DNA from: Aricia agestis
Lineage: Eukaryota > Arthropoda > Insecta > Lepidoptera > Lycaenidae
Length of the DNA stretch: 64,000 nt
Direction: 5' to 3'
Assembly (NCBI RefSeq): GCF_905147365.1
Contig: NC_056428.1
Coordinates: 17,018,001-17,082,000 of the forward strand
The notes under the pieces were generated by a model. That model saw nothing but the letters and a program-made list of their open reading frames with translations, did not search any database and was not told the DNA's origin. The position numbers were made by a program, and so were the translations under genes. Of the stretch, positions 1 through 12,344 are shown piece by piece; within the stretch, counting starts at the first letter, position 1; the number at the start of each line of letters is the position of its first letter.

Positions 1-691
1 ATATTTAAGAATTAAAATAATAATTTATTAACAATATAGAATGTAAATATAAAATTAATATGACTTCATGAAATAAATAATATTGATTTTTCATAAAGTA
101 TAAATATAAAATAATTTGATTTAAACAATAATATAATAAACGTATAATAAAAATTTACAATCACAATTTCCAAATTAACGTTAAATAAATATTTCAAATA
201 TTCGAAAATCATTACATGCTCCACCGTGGCAGTCGTTAGATAGGATAAATTTTAAAAATTCTAAAACACTTTCCGCAAATGAAAAATTGAAATCTCAAAA
301 ATTGGTGAAAACCCTAAAATCTATCGTTTAAGTTTTTATTTACGTTTCGTAATTTGCTTTACGAATGTACTCGTATATTGTATACAATATCTACTATTTT
401 GCTGTCTGATAGATCCAAACTGGTTCGAAGCTGTATTAATGCTGCTTTAAAATAGCGGAATCAGGTACAGGTTAAAAACACTAGCAGAGTTTAACTTTAA
501 ACAAGGAATTGGAAATTTAAATGGGCTCATTTTCACGTTTCCTTCCCGGCATTTTTTAAGTATTTCGGAAGGCTTGATGATAGTAATTACAATAAATCTG
601 CATCGTTTACTATGTAAACAAGGCTATCAGGCACCGAATTGAATTTAAAGTGGTTCTTGACAGTTCAGACGCAGTATAATATAGTAGGGTC
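1..691. other. No gene seen (AT-rich DNA)
   Basis: AT-rich sequence without a convincing exon, inverted repeat or known repeat. It is either intron or upstream flank of the CYRI gene whose next exon starts at 9313. Confidence 0.4.
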
Positions 692-702
692 AGGCGGGTG
701 TA

Positions 703-1397
703 GTGATGGGTAATTTTCCGAAAAATTTCAAAGCTCGGAAGTTTTTCAATTTATTTTTCAGAAAAATTGAAAAAATTGGAAAAATAATGGAAAAATATTT
801 ATTTAGTGAAATTATTAGTTTAAATGAAATAGTAAATAGTAATAATCGGCCAAGTGCGAGTTGGACTCGCGCACGAAGGGTTCCGTACCATTATAGAGCA
901 CAAATAGTAAAAAAATGTGTTTTTTGTATCTGAGCCCCTCTTAATTATTTATTTTATTAAAATTTTATTACTGATTATTGAAGTATAAATACACATGAGT
1001 ATTTTGTGCACATTTCAAGTGCCTACCTGTTGTAATCATTGATACCGAGCAAAAAATGTTTGAAAAATCACGTTTGTTGTATGGGAGCCCTCCTTAAATA
1101 TTTAATTTATTTTGTTTTTAGTATTTGTTGTTATAGCGGCAACAGAAATACATAATCTGTAAAAAATTTAACTCTCTAGCTATTACCGTTCTTGAGTTAC
1201 AGCCTGGAGACAGACGGACAGACATCGAAGTCTCAGTAATAGGGTCCCGTTTTTACCCTTTGGGTACGGAATTGTTGGATACATAATCTTGGTAGACATT
1301 TCAATTTGGAAAAATATTTGAAAAATTGAAAAAATATATTGGAAATTTTTATTATTTCTTTTCTTTTCTTTCGGAAAATTTTCCATTACCCATCTGT
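703..1397. mobile_element. MITE-like insertion with 11 bp target duplication
   Basis: A 695 bp segment is bracketed by a perfect 11 bp direct repeat, AGGCGGGTGTA, at 692-702 and 1398-1408. Its ends are inverted: GATGGGTAA at the left and TTACCCATC at the right, each followed inward by TTTTCCGAAA-like sequence. Inverted ends plus a 9-11 bp duplication suggest a Mutator-like non-autonomous DNA transposon. That class assignment is inference from duplication length. The interior carries the dispersed repeat listed at 847-1271. No transposase is present. Confidence 0.65.
847..1271 (+). repeat. Dispersed repeat of the GGCCAAGTGCGAGT family
   Basis: Begins cGGCCAAGTGCGAGTtGGAC, continues into AAGGGTTCCGTACC, and ends with a mirrored GGGTACGGAA. 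The ends are therefore roughly inverted, as in a non-autonomous DNA element. Partial relatives occur at 9733-9790 and 25744-25830. I recognise this as a repeat common in lepidopteran genomes; the class is not certain. Confidence 0.6.
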
Positions 1398-1616
1398 AGG
1401 CGGGTGTATGGGGGTCACAGGAGACATGACTTTTCGTATCGTAAGCGTGTACGTAACTGACATTAATAAATAATAAATCTTCAATAGTTTATATTGTCTA
1501 TTGTAGAAACTCGCGTATTGCGCAGGATCTGATCATTTTCCAAAAATACAAATTATTTCACCTATATTGTGTCCATTCAAGAGTCTGGAATTCTGGATAG
1601 ATAATTTTATCAATAA

Positions 1617-1744
1617 CAAGCTGTCCCGGTGAACTTCGCGTCACTTAAAAACCTTCCCTGGACTTCTATGAATATTTTAAGACTAAAATTAGCCCAATCC
1701 GTTCAGCCGTTCTCGAGTTTTGCGACTCATTTTTATATTATAGA
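1617..1744 (-). mobile_element. Small non-autonomous Helitron, degraded 3' end
   Basis: Read on the - strand it starts with TC and ATAATATAAAAATG, carries the same inner block as the copy at 51942-52091, and ends at a decayed CTAG (here CTTG). It sits before a plus-strand T, as expected for insertion at AT. It is about 128 bp with no coding capacity. Confidence 0.55.
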
Positions 1745-2297
1745 TGTTACTGGAGGCTAAGCTTGAAGAGCTAACCTGTTACAGATAGAAAGACACAAGG
1801 ATTATTTCGATAAGGTGTTGTACCTGTTATATTATTTTTTTTTCCTCTCCGAATTATATTATGAAACCACGCTAATGTGTGCGTGTGCACGATTCAAACG
1901 GTTAACCTCGATACCTATACAGTATACATATAGTCTACTGTATATAAGTTACACTGTAGTAGGCAATTGTGGGCCTTTTGACCCCAACCTTGCGGTGTCG
2001 TTGGCACCAAGTCACCGACTATCTCACTGACAGCTCCTGTCTATTGATATGTTTTATGACGCTCGTGAGAAAACTTTGTATAGTTTATAGCAGCTATTTC
2101 GTAAATTTTAGCACTTTTCTAGAAAAAAACTGTTTCGGTTTTATTCTTAGGTAGAATCGCTGGGGATATATAAAACGCATTTTCCCTTGAAAAAAAAATT
2201 AACTTTAATTACATAATATTATAATATGGAATAAATATAGTTTTAGTCTTAGTTACGTGAAAACTAAAACTAGAAATCTGGCAAAGACAACGCTGCA
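1745..2297. other. No gene seen
   Basis: AT-rich DNA with short chance ORFs only. No splice-bounded coding segment or clear repeat was recognised. Confidence 0.35.
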
Positions 2298-2883
2298 CTG
2301 GCCCCGGGCAATAAAGGCGTAATACCAAAAATCGTTTTTTTTTTTACAGGGGAGACAAAATAAGCTAATTTAATTATATTGCAGCGTACAGTGGTCCAAA
2401 ACAAGCGTCTGAAGTGTCAAATGAAAGCTAATGGTTTTATCAATTTAACCATATAAAAATAATTGTAATAGTGTAAATATTTATTAAAATAAATGAAAAA
2501 ATGTTTAATACAAAATATATTATAACAAGCGATATTGTTTCAATTGCAACATTGTTGGCTTACCAAGCCGCTTTAGATTTCGAGCGTACCAGACGATTAC
2601 TTCCTTCTTCTAGGAAATCTTACAGCGAAAGCTTAGCTGTATCGTCCTATAACTTATTCTTCATCGGTTTTTTTTAGTTATGTTTCATACAGTAATGCAA
2701 GAATACAGTTTTAGTCGTAAGAGAATTTTCTATTCAATAAAGCTGTTGTCATTTATTATACCCAAAATATTGTTAAAAAAAATGAAAAAATTGAGGTGAT
2801 AGACTGATACTCAGAGAAGCCAAAAATCAAAGAAAATTAAAAAGGGCGTAACTGGCGTTTACCGCTTTATTGCCCGGGGCCAG
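2298..2883. mobile_element. MITE with CTGGCCCCGGGCAATAAA inverted ends
   Basis: The left end CTGGCCCCGGGCAATAAA (2298-2315) is matched in inverted orientation at 2866-2883, giving an 18 bp perfect terminal inverted repeat around about 550 bp of AT-rich non-coding DNA. No clear target duplication could be read, so the superfamily is undecided. Confidence 0.6.
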
Positions 2884-2894
2884 CGTGTTTATTT

Positions 2895-2945
2895 AGTAGG
2901 TTTTTTATTGAAAAACCGTATGTTTTTCAATAAAAAAAATCTACT
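2895..2945. repeat. Hairpin
   Basis: AGTAG plus TTTTTTATTGAAAAAC is followed after five bases by its inverted copy, giving a roughly 22 bp stem with one small irregularity. It lies just outside the MITE ending at 2883. Confidence 0.5.
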
Positions 2946-5900
2946 ACGTGTCCCGCGTGATATGATCAAAACTAAATATAGTGGGTTATATGCTATAGCT
3001 TTGTAATATTTTAGTAATCTGTGGTTATAACTTGTAACAGAGTTATTTTGGTTTACATTTTCATGTTATCTTTAATGTATTGTGTGCAATGTTTTTCCGT
3101 GACCTACATGCGAAAGAAAATATTCCATGTAACCCAAAACTGGGCCCGAAACAGCAAGGTTCGATACGCTTTGTTTCTTGATGAATATTTTACTCAGGAG
3201 TTACTTACCTACGGCGGAAATTATGGCTTGCGACTTCCACGACGGAACTTTGCCACTCAAAAGTTTGTGAACATGTCTCGCATATATTTTAAGTCCGCTT
3301 GAAATTTCATTGGACCGCTTGAAATTTACTTGAAATTCTCATTGTGAAATATTCTTGCTAGTTAAAGAAGCCATGTTGGCTGTTGCTCAGTTGCGGTATG
3401 TCGTGTCGTCGGAATAACGCTGCGTTTCAACTAGGAGCTGCTTTGCGTGGAATGTATTTTAAGATCCAATAAAATCCCGGCGCTGAACAAGATCAGGCAA
3501 ATGAAGCGATTCTATTGGTTCTGTAAAAGACATTCCTAGCAACGAAGGTGGAAACTGGAAAGTATATAATTGCAAAATATGCCAAATTCTTGCGGCGACA
3601 AAACAATACAAGACGACGAGAACTCATTGCTACATTTTCTTCATTCATCGTTCCGTCAAAACATAATTGACGACGCAGTGGATCAACATTAAACGTGGGT
3701 TTATGGCCCGTACATTTAACCATAAAAATGTTAAACGTCAGAACGCCGCTGCAACGATACATCGCAACCGGCAACACAACGAAGCAATGTGGCCTTGCTC
3801 TATCTCTAGCCTCTACTGTCAGTTCCTTCACAAAACTTATCTCTAAGTTCACTGAAGTGAATCAGTTACGATATCAATTTTATTGTGCTCTAGCTCCAGT
3901 ACAAAACCAATATATCAAATGTTAAGATTTTACAATAAATTATTGGTTTGTACTTGTATGTAACGTATCATAAGTTGGGAAATAGTTAACAATATTTTCG
4001 ACTTAAGTACTTCATGAATGTTTAAAAATGTTTCTTTTCTAATTCATAAAAGCCATTCCTCTTTTCGCCATGATGCTACGAATAATAAAAACTACCATGA
4101 TGGAAAACTATTATTGTCAATTGTCATTATGATTGCAAAGCTGTATATAATAGCATATACAGTCGACGTCGACGATCGTTACTTTTGATGATCGTTACAT
4201 GAGCCAATATGAAGCCTGCATAATATTTTCTTATAGCCTACTTTAGCCAACTCTCAAACATAATTCTTGTATTACGTGAACTAAAAAAACGTAACTTTCG
4301 GTTTCACAGCCTTCAATGAGTGAGGTCGAGATCCAGATTGTCGATGAGATTGTCAATGGAAAGTGACATTTTGACCTTGGCTCACTGATTCACCTGCCCT
4401 AACGCAATCAGCGTCAGTAAAAACCTGTATCACAGTATAAATGTTATACAGTACGGTTCAACTTCCTAGTATACCGCTCGAATCTGACGAAATGTTATCA
4501 GTACACCATATATTTTATACAAGACTGCCCCGTATCCACGCACACACCGAGATTTCCGATAACTTACTATCAAAACAAACAAGCGTTGTCCGGGCACAAT
4601 AGGTACTAATACTTACAGTATGCAGTTGTATACATCCATCTTTATGGTAGAAGGACCAATCGGACGTACACTCACATTAGCTCGATTTCAGATAACTTGC
4701 AAACTTCAAGTTGAAGTAGCGAAAGAGTGCAACCGACGTGCACGAGCATAATTTAAATAATTTACAGACCATTTTCGTACTAGATGTAATTGGACGCCCG
4801 AATTTGTTGCACTTAATTAGCCAGATAAACTAGCAAAACAATATTGAGCCAGAGACCAGCTGATATTGGTATCTGGTTGAGCGAATCTACTCTACTGTAC
4901 TTAAGGACACGACGAAGTTACTCTACTGTATCGTATTTATACTATCGTAGACTAACAAGTATTCTTAAGAATGCGTCATATGACTCAGATATTATATTCT
5001 ATTAGGTATTTAAATAATTCTAATATACAAACAATATCATCATCATCACGGGCCAATAAGTAAAATTTTTCAGCAGATTTATCAGTAGAAACACGAAAGA
5101 ATACTGACAGATTTTAGGGAAAACCTAAGAAATTTTCTTTGTCAGTTTGTGCATGTGTCTATAATCTATACTCTATTGTCACTACTCACTTTAAAAAGAA
5201 ACCTTCTCTGTCCATGCTAAGCCTGCTGAAAAATATGGCATAGGTATCTATATATTAATACGTGAGCCAAAAACTTTGTATCCCTTTTGACGAAAAAAGG
5301 AGAAACGTAGGTGAATGAAATTTTGCACAGTTATAGTTTATATGGTGAAGGAGTGCATCGAGCTAATATTATTTTGAAATTATGCTTTTATCATACATTT
5401 TTTAACAAATAAAACATTACACACACTAGGAAAAACGACAGATTTTTGAGTGACAAGCCTATACATACGAATTTTCATTCTCTTTTATTTATGGTTCAAG
5501 TCTGTTAACAACAAGTTGACAAATTGTCATGATGTCAAATGGATTATAGTTTTTTTTTATTGACTCTTAGATACTAAGACAATGCTTACACGGCCAATCT
5601 GAGATCAGCTGATTCCCAAAAACAGGAGTTAAAAAAATATGATGAAGTCAATATATTTTTACAAAATATAGGTAGTAGTCCTAATCTCGTTGAAACTAAG
5701 GTCGAATTTCGACCATTGGGCGATCTCTAGTATATTTAAATATAAGAGGATTGATCTAAGCTCTAGACTTCTAGAATAGTAGTGTAGAGTATCCAACTGC
5801 CAATCCAGATTACTGTGTTTTCCTGTAAAGAAGCTAAAAATAATAATTGAAACATAATATAGGTACTTGTACAAGCGATACTTAGAGTTGTCATATTTCC

Positions 5901-6439
5901 CGATTCCGCTCAATATTTTGCGTAAATGATTACGGTAGCCAGGGGACCTAATAAAATACACAAGTAAATTGGTTTCCACACTCGCAGAAGCGTATATTTC
6001 GACCTATTTCACCTTATAATTTTCAAAATATGAATTTCCATACAAAATTTGATGAAAATTGGTTTACTGGTTTAAGCGTAGAGAGGCAACAGGCAGAAAA
6101 ACAAACACATTTTCGCATTTATAATAAAGTCATAAGGCATTTACAAATAAGAGAAGGCTTATCAATCCAGTAGGACTGTTCCCAGAACTGATAGGACTCT
6201 CGTATTGCGGTGTGCCTACTGCCTACCGTTTTGGAACGAAGTTCCTTATCGCGCGTTCGGCGTAAAGGAGGCTAGACAGAACTATATTTGACGCGACACT
6301 TTTTTATTAGTACCTGCATGTTAGGGGCAGAGGGCGTTGATAGTATTCCTGTGCGTCAACTAGATGGCATTTTTGGAGAATAAACAGTGACGCGTTGTTA
6401 GTATTTCTGGGCGTCAATGTATGGCTTTTTTTCCATTGA
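2946..6439. other. Intronic or intergenic DNA, no supported gene
   Basis: No exon could be supported in this 3.5 kb. ORFs at 3021-3302 and 3493-3852 show no recognisable domain and no splice context. The block at 5255-5290 shares about 28 bases (ACGTGAGCCAAAAACTTTGT and neighbours) with 15121-15149, so a dispersed repeat starts there. Confidence 0.4.
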
Positions 6440-6745
6440 CACCTCTCAAGTATTTTTTTATTAAATAAGCTGGCAAACGAGTCACTTGATGGAAAGCAAC
6501 TACCGTCGCCCATGGACGTGTGTTGCCGGCTTTTTAAGAGGGAATACGCACTCTTATTTAAGGTTTGCAGGACGTATTGGTCCGGAAATACGGAAATACT
6601 TCTGGTGACAGTTCGTTCCCGAGTTGTGCTACAACTTCCAGTTCGTTTATGCCGACCTGAGCGGGCTGGCCTGGTCGGCCTGCGAACAGTCCGTCCGGAG
6701 AGATCGGATTCTCTGCATGTGGGTTGTAAAACAATAAGCTCATAA
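6440..6745 (-). mobile_element. 5'-truncated jockey-type LINE, 3' end fragment
   Basis: On the - strand the sequence encodes the C-terminal tail of the same jockey-type reverse transcriptase seen complete at 31346-32280. This includes the 'FPDQY..LQTLNKSAYSLLKSRQ' region, followed by the 3' UTR block CATCAAGTGACTCG and an A-rich end (a T run on the plus strand near 6450). Frameshifts and an AT-rich 3' boundary mark it as dead. Confidence 0.6.
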
Positions 6746-6769
6746 CCAGCCTGACCTTGGCGTCTGGAA

Positions 6770-6818
6770 CAATTTGTCAATCAACACTGATACAGTGCGA
6801 ATCGTGATTGACAAATTG
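6770..6818. repeat. Hairpin with 14 bp perfect arms
   Basis: CAATTTGTCAATCA at 6770-6783 is repeated inverted at 6805-6818 around a 21-base loop. It could be a MITE remnant or a solo palindrome; no function is evident. Confidence 0.5.
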
Positions 6819-7189
6819 CTATCTTTGACCGAGATCTCATTCTGTTGATAATGGCACTGCAATTTGCAATGCAACGTGGAACAAAAGTGGAATGTTCTTA
6901 CCCCCTAGCCCCCTATCAATAAAGATATTTATTTTTCGGACTATTTAAGTTCCACTATCTTTGTCGGTCGTGTGATTTTTCTAATGTGCCAGACTAGGAC
7001 AAACATCTGTAAATGCTTTTATTTATTATTATTTATTTATTAGTAAGGGGTTAGTGTATGTTCACAGTCAGCAAAAGCAGCTGTTTGGAAAAGAATTATT
7101 TTTTAACAAAAAATTTAAACCGACTTCCAAGGTAAAAACAATATTCTTAAAAATATATATTATTTTCGGGTTTATTTGCTATTGAGATC

Positions 7190-7336
7190 ATGGAAGAGGC
7201 TAAAAAACCTTCTTACAAGTATTGTGTGATACTGAAGTGCAAAAGCATTACTAGAAGCACACCTGACAAAGTATTTTCGTATTCCAAACGATGTAAAAAT
7301 ACGAGAACCATGGTGTAAGATGATGAAAAGCAATAT
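7190..7336 (+). pseudogene. THAP-domain fragment, frameshifted
   Basis: The first frame reads MEEAKKPSYKYCVILKCKS, with the C-x4-C pair that opens a THAP zinc finger. A frameshift near 7280 leads into IPNDVKIREPWCKMMKS, which matches the middle of the domain (the conserved Trp). The distal Cys/His pair is missing because jockey-tail sequence starts at about 7337. THAP domains occur in host DNA-binding proteins and in P-element-like transposases; this piece cannot tell which. Confidence 0.55.
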
Positions 7337-7668
7337 TTTTTTTTTTATGAAATAAAACGAGCAAATGGGTCACCTGATGGAAAGCAACTTCCGTCGCCCA
7401 TGGACACTCGCAGCATCAGAAGAACTGCAGGTGCGTTGCTGGCCTTTTTAAGAGGTAATAAGGGAGGGGAGGGAAGGGAATAGGGGAGGGTAGGGACGGG
7501 AATAGGGTAGGGGATTGGGCCTCCGGTAAACTCACTGACTCGGCGAAACACAGCGCAAGCGCTGTTTCACGCCGGTTTTCTGTGAGAACGTGGTATTTCT
7601 CCGGTCGAGCCGGCCCATTCATGCCGAAGCATGGCTCTCCCACGTATAAATTGTCTATCTCCATTATC
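7337..7668 (-). mobile_element. Jockey-type LINE 3' end or derived short repeat
   Basis: On the - strand it reads through a CCTTCCC-rich stretch, then AAAGGCCAGCAACGCACCTG, CATGGGCGACGGAAGTTGC and a short poly(A), which is a T run near 7337-7347 on the plus strand. The last 130 bases match the 3' end of the LINE at 31346-32280. The upstream purine/pyrimidine-biased block and the segment TTCTCCGGTCGAGCC are shared with 25390-25672 but not with the full LINE, so this is probably a chimeric short element that borrowed the LINE tail. Confidence 0.6.
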
Positions 7669-7857
7669 GTGTTTATTAGTATTGTGATGATCATTACAAC
7701 GTACGTATAGGTATAGCATACTTATGTTTCTGTTAACTGTTATACATCTTCATGCGATTTAGTCAAAAGTAAATTAATTTTGCAATAGAAGATCTGAAAC
7801 AAACAAGTAGCTACTTACGTAGGTACTCAAGGTAAATTGTGCATAATAATTGGAATA

Positions 7858-8050
7858 TCTAATATATAAAAATATAAAAATTCTCGTGTCACTGTTTGTG
7901 CGCGAACTCCTCTAAAACGGCTAAGCCGATTTTGTTGAAATTTAGTATACTTACTTATGCATTTGTTAGGTCTGAGAATAGGTTTTTATTCACTTTTTAA
8001 ATTTATACTAGAAATTTATATGGCAAAACAACGTTTGCCGGGTTAGCTAG
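7858..8050 (+). mobile_element. Small non-autonomous Helitron
   Basis: It starts TCTAATATATAAAAATATAA, carries the block CTCTAAAACGGCTAAGCCGA, and ends GCCGGGTTAGCTAG. The element lies exactly between A7857 and T8051, the AT target used by Helitrons. It is 193 bp and non-coding. Confidence 0.65.
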
Positions 8051-9312
8051 TCTAATTAAATAAAATCGTAAAATCAAGATTTGGTGCAAAATATTCTAAC
8101 ATCATAAATGCATTTATTTGCGGTAGATAGTCCGATTGTGCTTTGATAAAACCTAATATACTCATTTATAATACCTAATATACCATATAGATTCCCTATA
8201 TTTATAGATTTACTAGAAATCCCCAGTTTTAAACTATTTTTCTAACAAATACTATAACCACAGTATGAATATCGACGCCGATATGTAACATCTGACGTCA
8301 CATTTCGTTTCGACCAATGGTGGCGCGTTTAGTAAGTTTGAATTTCCCTCCATTAATTTTCATTTTTTAAACAACATTTTATGGGTTTAAATGATAATTA
8401 ATTTAAAAAAATACCTTTTGATTATAATGTGAGGATGATAAAGATTACAGAAAAATATATTTGAGATGGAATTATTTTTTTTGCATATTCCCTATTGTAG
8501 GCACCTAGCACTGGGCAGTCGGAATTTGAACTTTATAGTATCGCAGCAAGAGTTGTTATTTTTTTAAACGGGTGTCACGAGTTGGACTTCTGTTGGTACT
8601 ACTAATATATATTCTGTGCTGCAGTGAGCAAATTATGCTCGATGTAATATAAAATGTAACCTGAGATCGTTTGTGAAAGGGCGTAATATGTTGAACAATA
8701 CATGATAAGTTACTTGATTGATAACAGCTATTCAGATAGCGAATATTTATGACAAGCTATTCATAATACAGCGAATGGCCACAAGATAGGTGAATGCCTC
8801 TTTAACTTTTGTAATTTAATACTAAGCAGAATTATTTATTTTGTGTATAGTGAACTGCTCTTCACATTGGTCTATGATGGCTAACCATGACTACAAAGCC
8901 ATCTTTACTCTTTAACATGAACAATCGACGTCGATCATGGACAACAGTAAATACTAGATAGATATACCCCTCTTCATGTTGGTAATAATTAATCGCTTGG
9001 TCCAACATAAATGCCAGCGTAGAGAGGTCACAAGTTAAAATATACTACATACTACATACTACCATACCCTTTTACTCACGGGGACTGCTGTTTAAGTATT
9101 TGAGTTGAGATACATGTCCCATACATACATGTAGGACTCTGCCGGGTGCGAGGAATGCATCCGGAGCATGCCACACTAAAATCTTAGGCTGTCTCCTTCT
9201 ACGCTTGGTATACCCTCCTAAGCGACAACAGCAGTGCCTCTGTTGGCAAATACTCTTTGCCCAGAAGTTGTTAAGACGTTTTTTTAAATACCATCACTCG
9301 TCTATTTTTCAG
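8051..9312. other. CYRI upstream intron, no other gene seen
   Basis: AT-rich DNA ending in the splice acceptor at 9311-9312. I looked for the preceding CYRI exon, which should end in sequence coding for ...FDE(L/I)K, and did not find it. Confidence 0.45.
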
Positions 9313-9590
9313 ATGAAGACTCCCGCGATCCAGAACGACTTCAGCTACTACCGGCGGCTGGTCAACCGGAGCGGGGTGATCAACACGAACCTACCCAACG
9401 GAGAGGAACCGCACATAGGGCCGGAGGTGGCCAACAGAATGTCCCTCTTCTACGCCCAAGCGACGCCCATGTTGAAAGTCCTGTCTGAAGCCACCAGCCA
9501 GTTCGTCAATGACAACCAGCAGGATCTAGAGAATACTACAGAGACGTTGAGCACGATGGCCAAAGTGTGCCTCAGGATGCTTGAAAATCC
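9313..9590 (+). CDS. Cyri: CYRI/FAM49 internal exon (CYFIP-related Rac1 interactor)
   Basis: CYRI proteins bind active Rac1 and restrain the Scar/WAVE complex at the leading edge of cells. The exon begins after TATTTTTCAG (phase 0) and ends before GTAAGTATTT (phase 2). It encodes 92 complete codons, starting MKTPAIQNDFSYYRRLVNRS and ending ...KVCLRMLENP. It lines up with the mid-C-terminal half of the family's DUF1394 domain: NPAIQNDFSYYRR, the ANRMSLFYA(E/Q)ATPMLK block and the ENTT..LSTM block. The adjacent Arg-Arg pair after SYY corresponds to the arginines known to be needed for Rac1 binding in human CYRI-B, and it is intact. The initial Met is internal to the protein, not a start codon. 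Upstream exons lie outside the window or were not recognised. Base composition is clearly more GC-rich than the flanks. Confidence 0.95.
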
Positions 9591-9732
9591 GTAAGTATTT
9601 TTTTTTCTTAACCCTCAGACTCGTTATTTAACCTAAAACTCCTATTGATACTTACTGCGAGAATGTTTTAATGAATTCAATGCATGGACATATATATAGC
9701 TTTGATAAGGGGGGGTCCCTAACGTAAAAAAG

Positions 9733-9790
9733 CGGCCAAGTGCGAGTTGGAGTCCATGAAGGGTTCCGCAGCAGCAGATAGGCAACGTGT
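9733..9790 (+). repeat. Fragment of the GGCCAAGTGCGAGT repeat
   Basis: GCGGCCAAGTGCGAGTTGGA followed by GAAGGGTTCCGCA matches the start of the repeat at 847. The rest is absent. Confidence 0.55.
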
Positions 9791-11340
9791 TTAGGAAATC
9801 AAAAATATTTTTTTATACATGTATCGCACCGAGTTTAATCGGCGAGGTACATATATTATTGTCGAAATTGGACAAGCAAGATGGATAGTAATGGGGGGGT
9901 TCCGGACCCCCAGGACACCCCCCTTATATACGCCCATGATTCAATGTATGTGATCAATGATCATGTAGCAATGCAAATTTTACCAAAAATAGTACGATAA
10001 CACAGTTCCGATATGGCTTTGTGCTAGGTTTTGAAATAGAAGAATAAGATAGGATGAAACACATTTGAGAAGGTAGAGAATTTGGCAAAAATTTTGCGAA
10101 ATAGTTTGCGAAGGGTTTCTTACAAAAACAACACTGGCCAAATAAACAACCGAATTTTTAACAAAAGTCGATTTTTTATGATCAAATTTTCTGATCATAA
10201 CAACTCGGAATCTTATCCTGAAAAAATTACATTCTTTGGAAATTCAAGGCTTAAAAAACTAGTCATATAGGCACATAGGACTTGTGTCAACTACAAGGCA
10301 GATGCAATTTACATTAATAGGTCAGTGGAGGGCTGACTCATCAAGAATACTTGCGGTTGGCTGCACGTCACACCGGATCGTGTGTTGACTGACATATCCA
10401 GGTGATGTGACCTTGAAAGTGGAGTGGAGTGCCGTGGTATTATATAGTGGAAAATAAAGCTGTGTGGGATAAGCGATGAAATGGCATAGCAAACTGCATA
10501 TTAAAATATTGAGAGAAGCGTAAAAAATTGTAGTAAAAAGATCGTGGAGTCTTATCAAATCTCCTAAGAGGTTATAATATCTATATCCAGGCACATGCAG
10601 ACTTTAGACTGCAGCAATGAAAGCAAGCAATGTAAGACCCCCAAACTGGCTGAACAATGACTCACGCAAAATTGTCGGATAATAGTGGGGTACATGATTA
10701 AAAGACGAGGTATTTATGACACCTGCGCGGCGTTGCGGTGACTATAATGCGGCGGCTATAATTGCATACATGATACAGTAAACAAAGTACATAAATACAG
10801 TACATACTAGACCGTCTGAATAAGGTGCACGCACACATAAGCGTGATTTCAGCTATAATATACTTCCGAACATATATACCTACTGCATGACAATTGACAA
10901 TGCAAAATTACTTCGCTCTGGCGTTTTTTTGACAAGACTGCAATCGAAACCTTACCAAAGATGTATAAAAGTGCTATTGGATCCTATATTAGCAGAATTG
11001 CAGTGATATAAGATAACTTTTAAAAGCAAACAATGCAGTAGTACTTGTACTATTATCTATTCTGTGGCAGACGAACGTCGCACACGCTTATTATCTATCT
11101 GTTTCGAAATTCGAACGAATTAGATTTTTTCAAAAACACAGTTTGAGCTACTCTTCTGTATAAACTGTGCCGGCTCTCCTTCGACTGCATAGCCAAATTA
11201 ATTCACACTGTCACGCGATTAAAATTGGCGCTTTAAAAATGCGGCATTTTCCAACAAAGAACACCAGGAAATTTAGGTCGATTCGGCTGGGAACTGGCAG
11301 CCAGGAAATGTGGACCAAGAACTGCATAACGCGGCTTTTT
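9791..11340. other. Unassigned intronic DNA
   Basis: Short chance ORFs only (for example 9980-10198 and 10322-10594, both without domains). No inverted-repeat element was recognised. Confidence 0.35.
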
Positions 11341-11790
11341 AAATAGTACCACTATACAGATATAGTACGGGAGCCCTAGATCATTTTTTAGGGTTCCGTA
11401 GCCAAATGGCAAAAAACGAAACCCTTAAAGATTCGTCATGTCTGTCCGTCCGTATGTCACAGCCACTTTTCTCCGAAACTATAAGAGCTATACTATTGAA
11501 ACTTGTTAAGTAGATGTAGTCTGTGAACCGCATTAAGATTTTGATACAAACATGGAAAAATTATTAAAACATTTAGGGGTCCCCACTCCCCATAAGCACA
11601 ACTGAAAAAAAAAAATGTTTCATGTAACCTATCCATGGATAGGTCTTAAAATCATATTGAGGTTTCAAATATCATTTTTTTCTAACCTGAAGTAGAGGCA
11701 TGATAAGTCTAAAAAATACATAATATATAAAAACTACCAACGAAAATTGGTTTGAACGAGATCTAGCAAGTACTTTTTTTTATTAATCAT
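11341..11790 (+). repeat. Dispersed lepidopteran repeat (TTTAGGGTTCCGTAGCCAAA)
   Basis: The segment contains blocks I recognise from many lepidopteran introns: TTAGGGTTCCGTAGCCAAAT, ATTCGTCATGTCTGTCCGTC, CTATCCATGGATAGGTCTTA and AATTGGTTTGAACGAGATCT. It ends in a T-rich stretch at 11776-11783. It is non-coding and its class is unclear. Confidence 0.5.
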
Positions 11791-12053
11791 AAATGGTAAA
11801 CCTTAAATTAACTATGTTTAAAATGGGTTTTTGTAGCATAACGACTTGCAGATTCTGTGAGGAGAAGGATGAGACACCTATTCACCTTCCCCTCGACTGT
11901 CCTGCTCTACTTCAGAGCGGGAACAGGCATTTTGGTCGCCACGAATACTCATCCACCGAGGAAATTCGTGGCACCCACCCCGAATATCGTTCAATTTATG
12001 AGCAGTATTGGATTGGGGATGATACTCTAGTGCGAAGGAGTCAAAATAGATAA
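11791..12053 (+). pseudogene. C-terminal fragment of a jockey/R1-type LINE polyprotein
   Basis: An open frame of 86 codons contains CRFCEEKDETPIHLPLDCPA, the C-x2-C-x8-H-x4-C knuckle found after the reverse transcriptase/RNase H part of R1 and jockey LINEs. It ends ...DDTLVRRSQNR with a stop at 12051-12053. The reverse transcriptase is missing, so this is a 5'-truncated copy. It sits directly behind the dispersed repeat ending near 11790. Confidence 0.65.
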
Positions 12054-12344
12054 GTATGAGTCGCAGTGGGGTCAGGGCCACAGCGACCTGCCTTCTTTAC
12101 GGAAAAACGAGCTATTGTGTCAGCTTATCTATTGTTATCGCGGCCGGTTGTGGCCGCTTGGGGCTTCATGAATTAACTCGCCAAAATGTTAACTAGAGCT
12201 AAGTATGGTGGTGAGGAGGGTGCAGGTCCGATACTGGGTGAAGGTGAAGTGAATCAATGAGACATTTTCAGATTTCAAGTACATAATACGGACCCTTGTA
12301 CGGTGAAGAAAACATCGTATGGTTATTGGTTAATACCAGACGTA

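Noticed and set aside
3493..3852. 119-codon - strand ORF
   Set aside because: No recognisable motif, no splice context and composition like the surrounding repeats.
6307..6780. 157-codon - strand ORF as a gene
   Set aside because: It is a mixture of jockey LINE tail and flanking DNA in one chance frame.
9205..9312. Upstream extension of the CYRI exon as an N-terminal coding start
   Set aside because: The sequence has no family similarity and is separated from the conserved part by a clear splice acceptor at 9311-9312.
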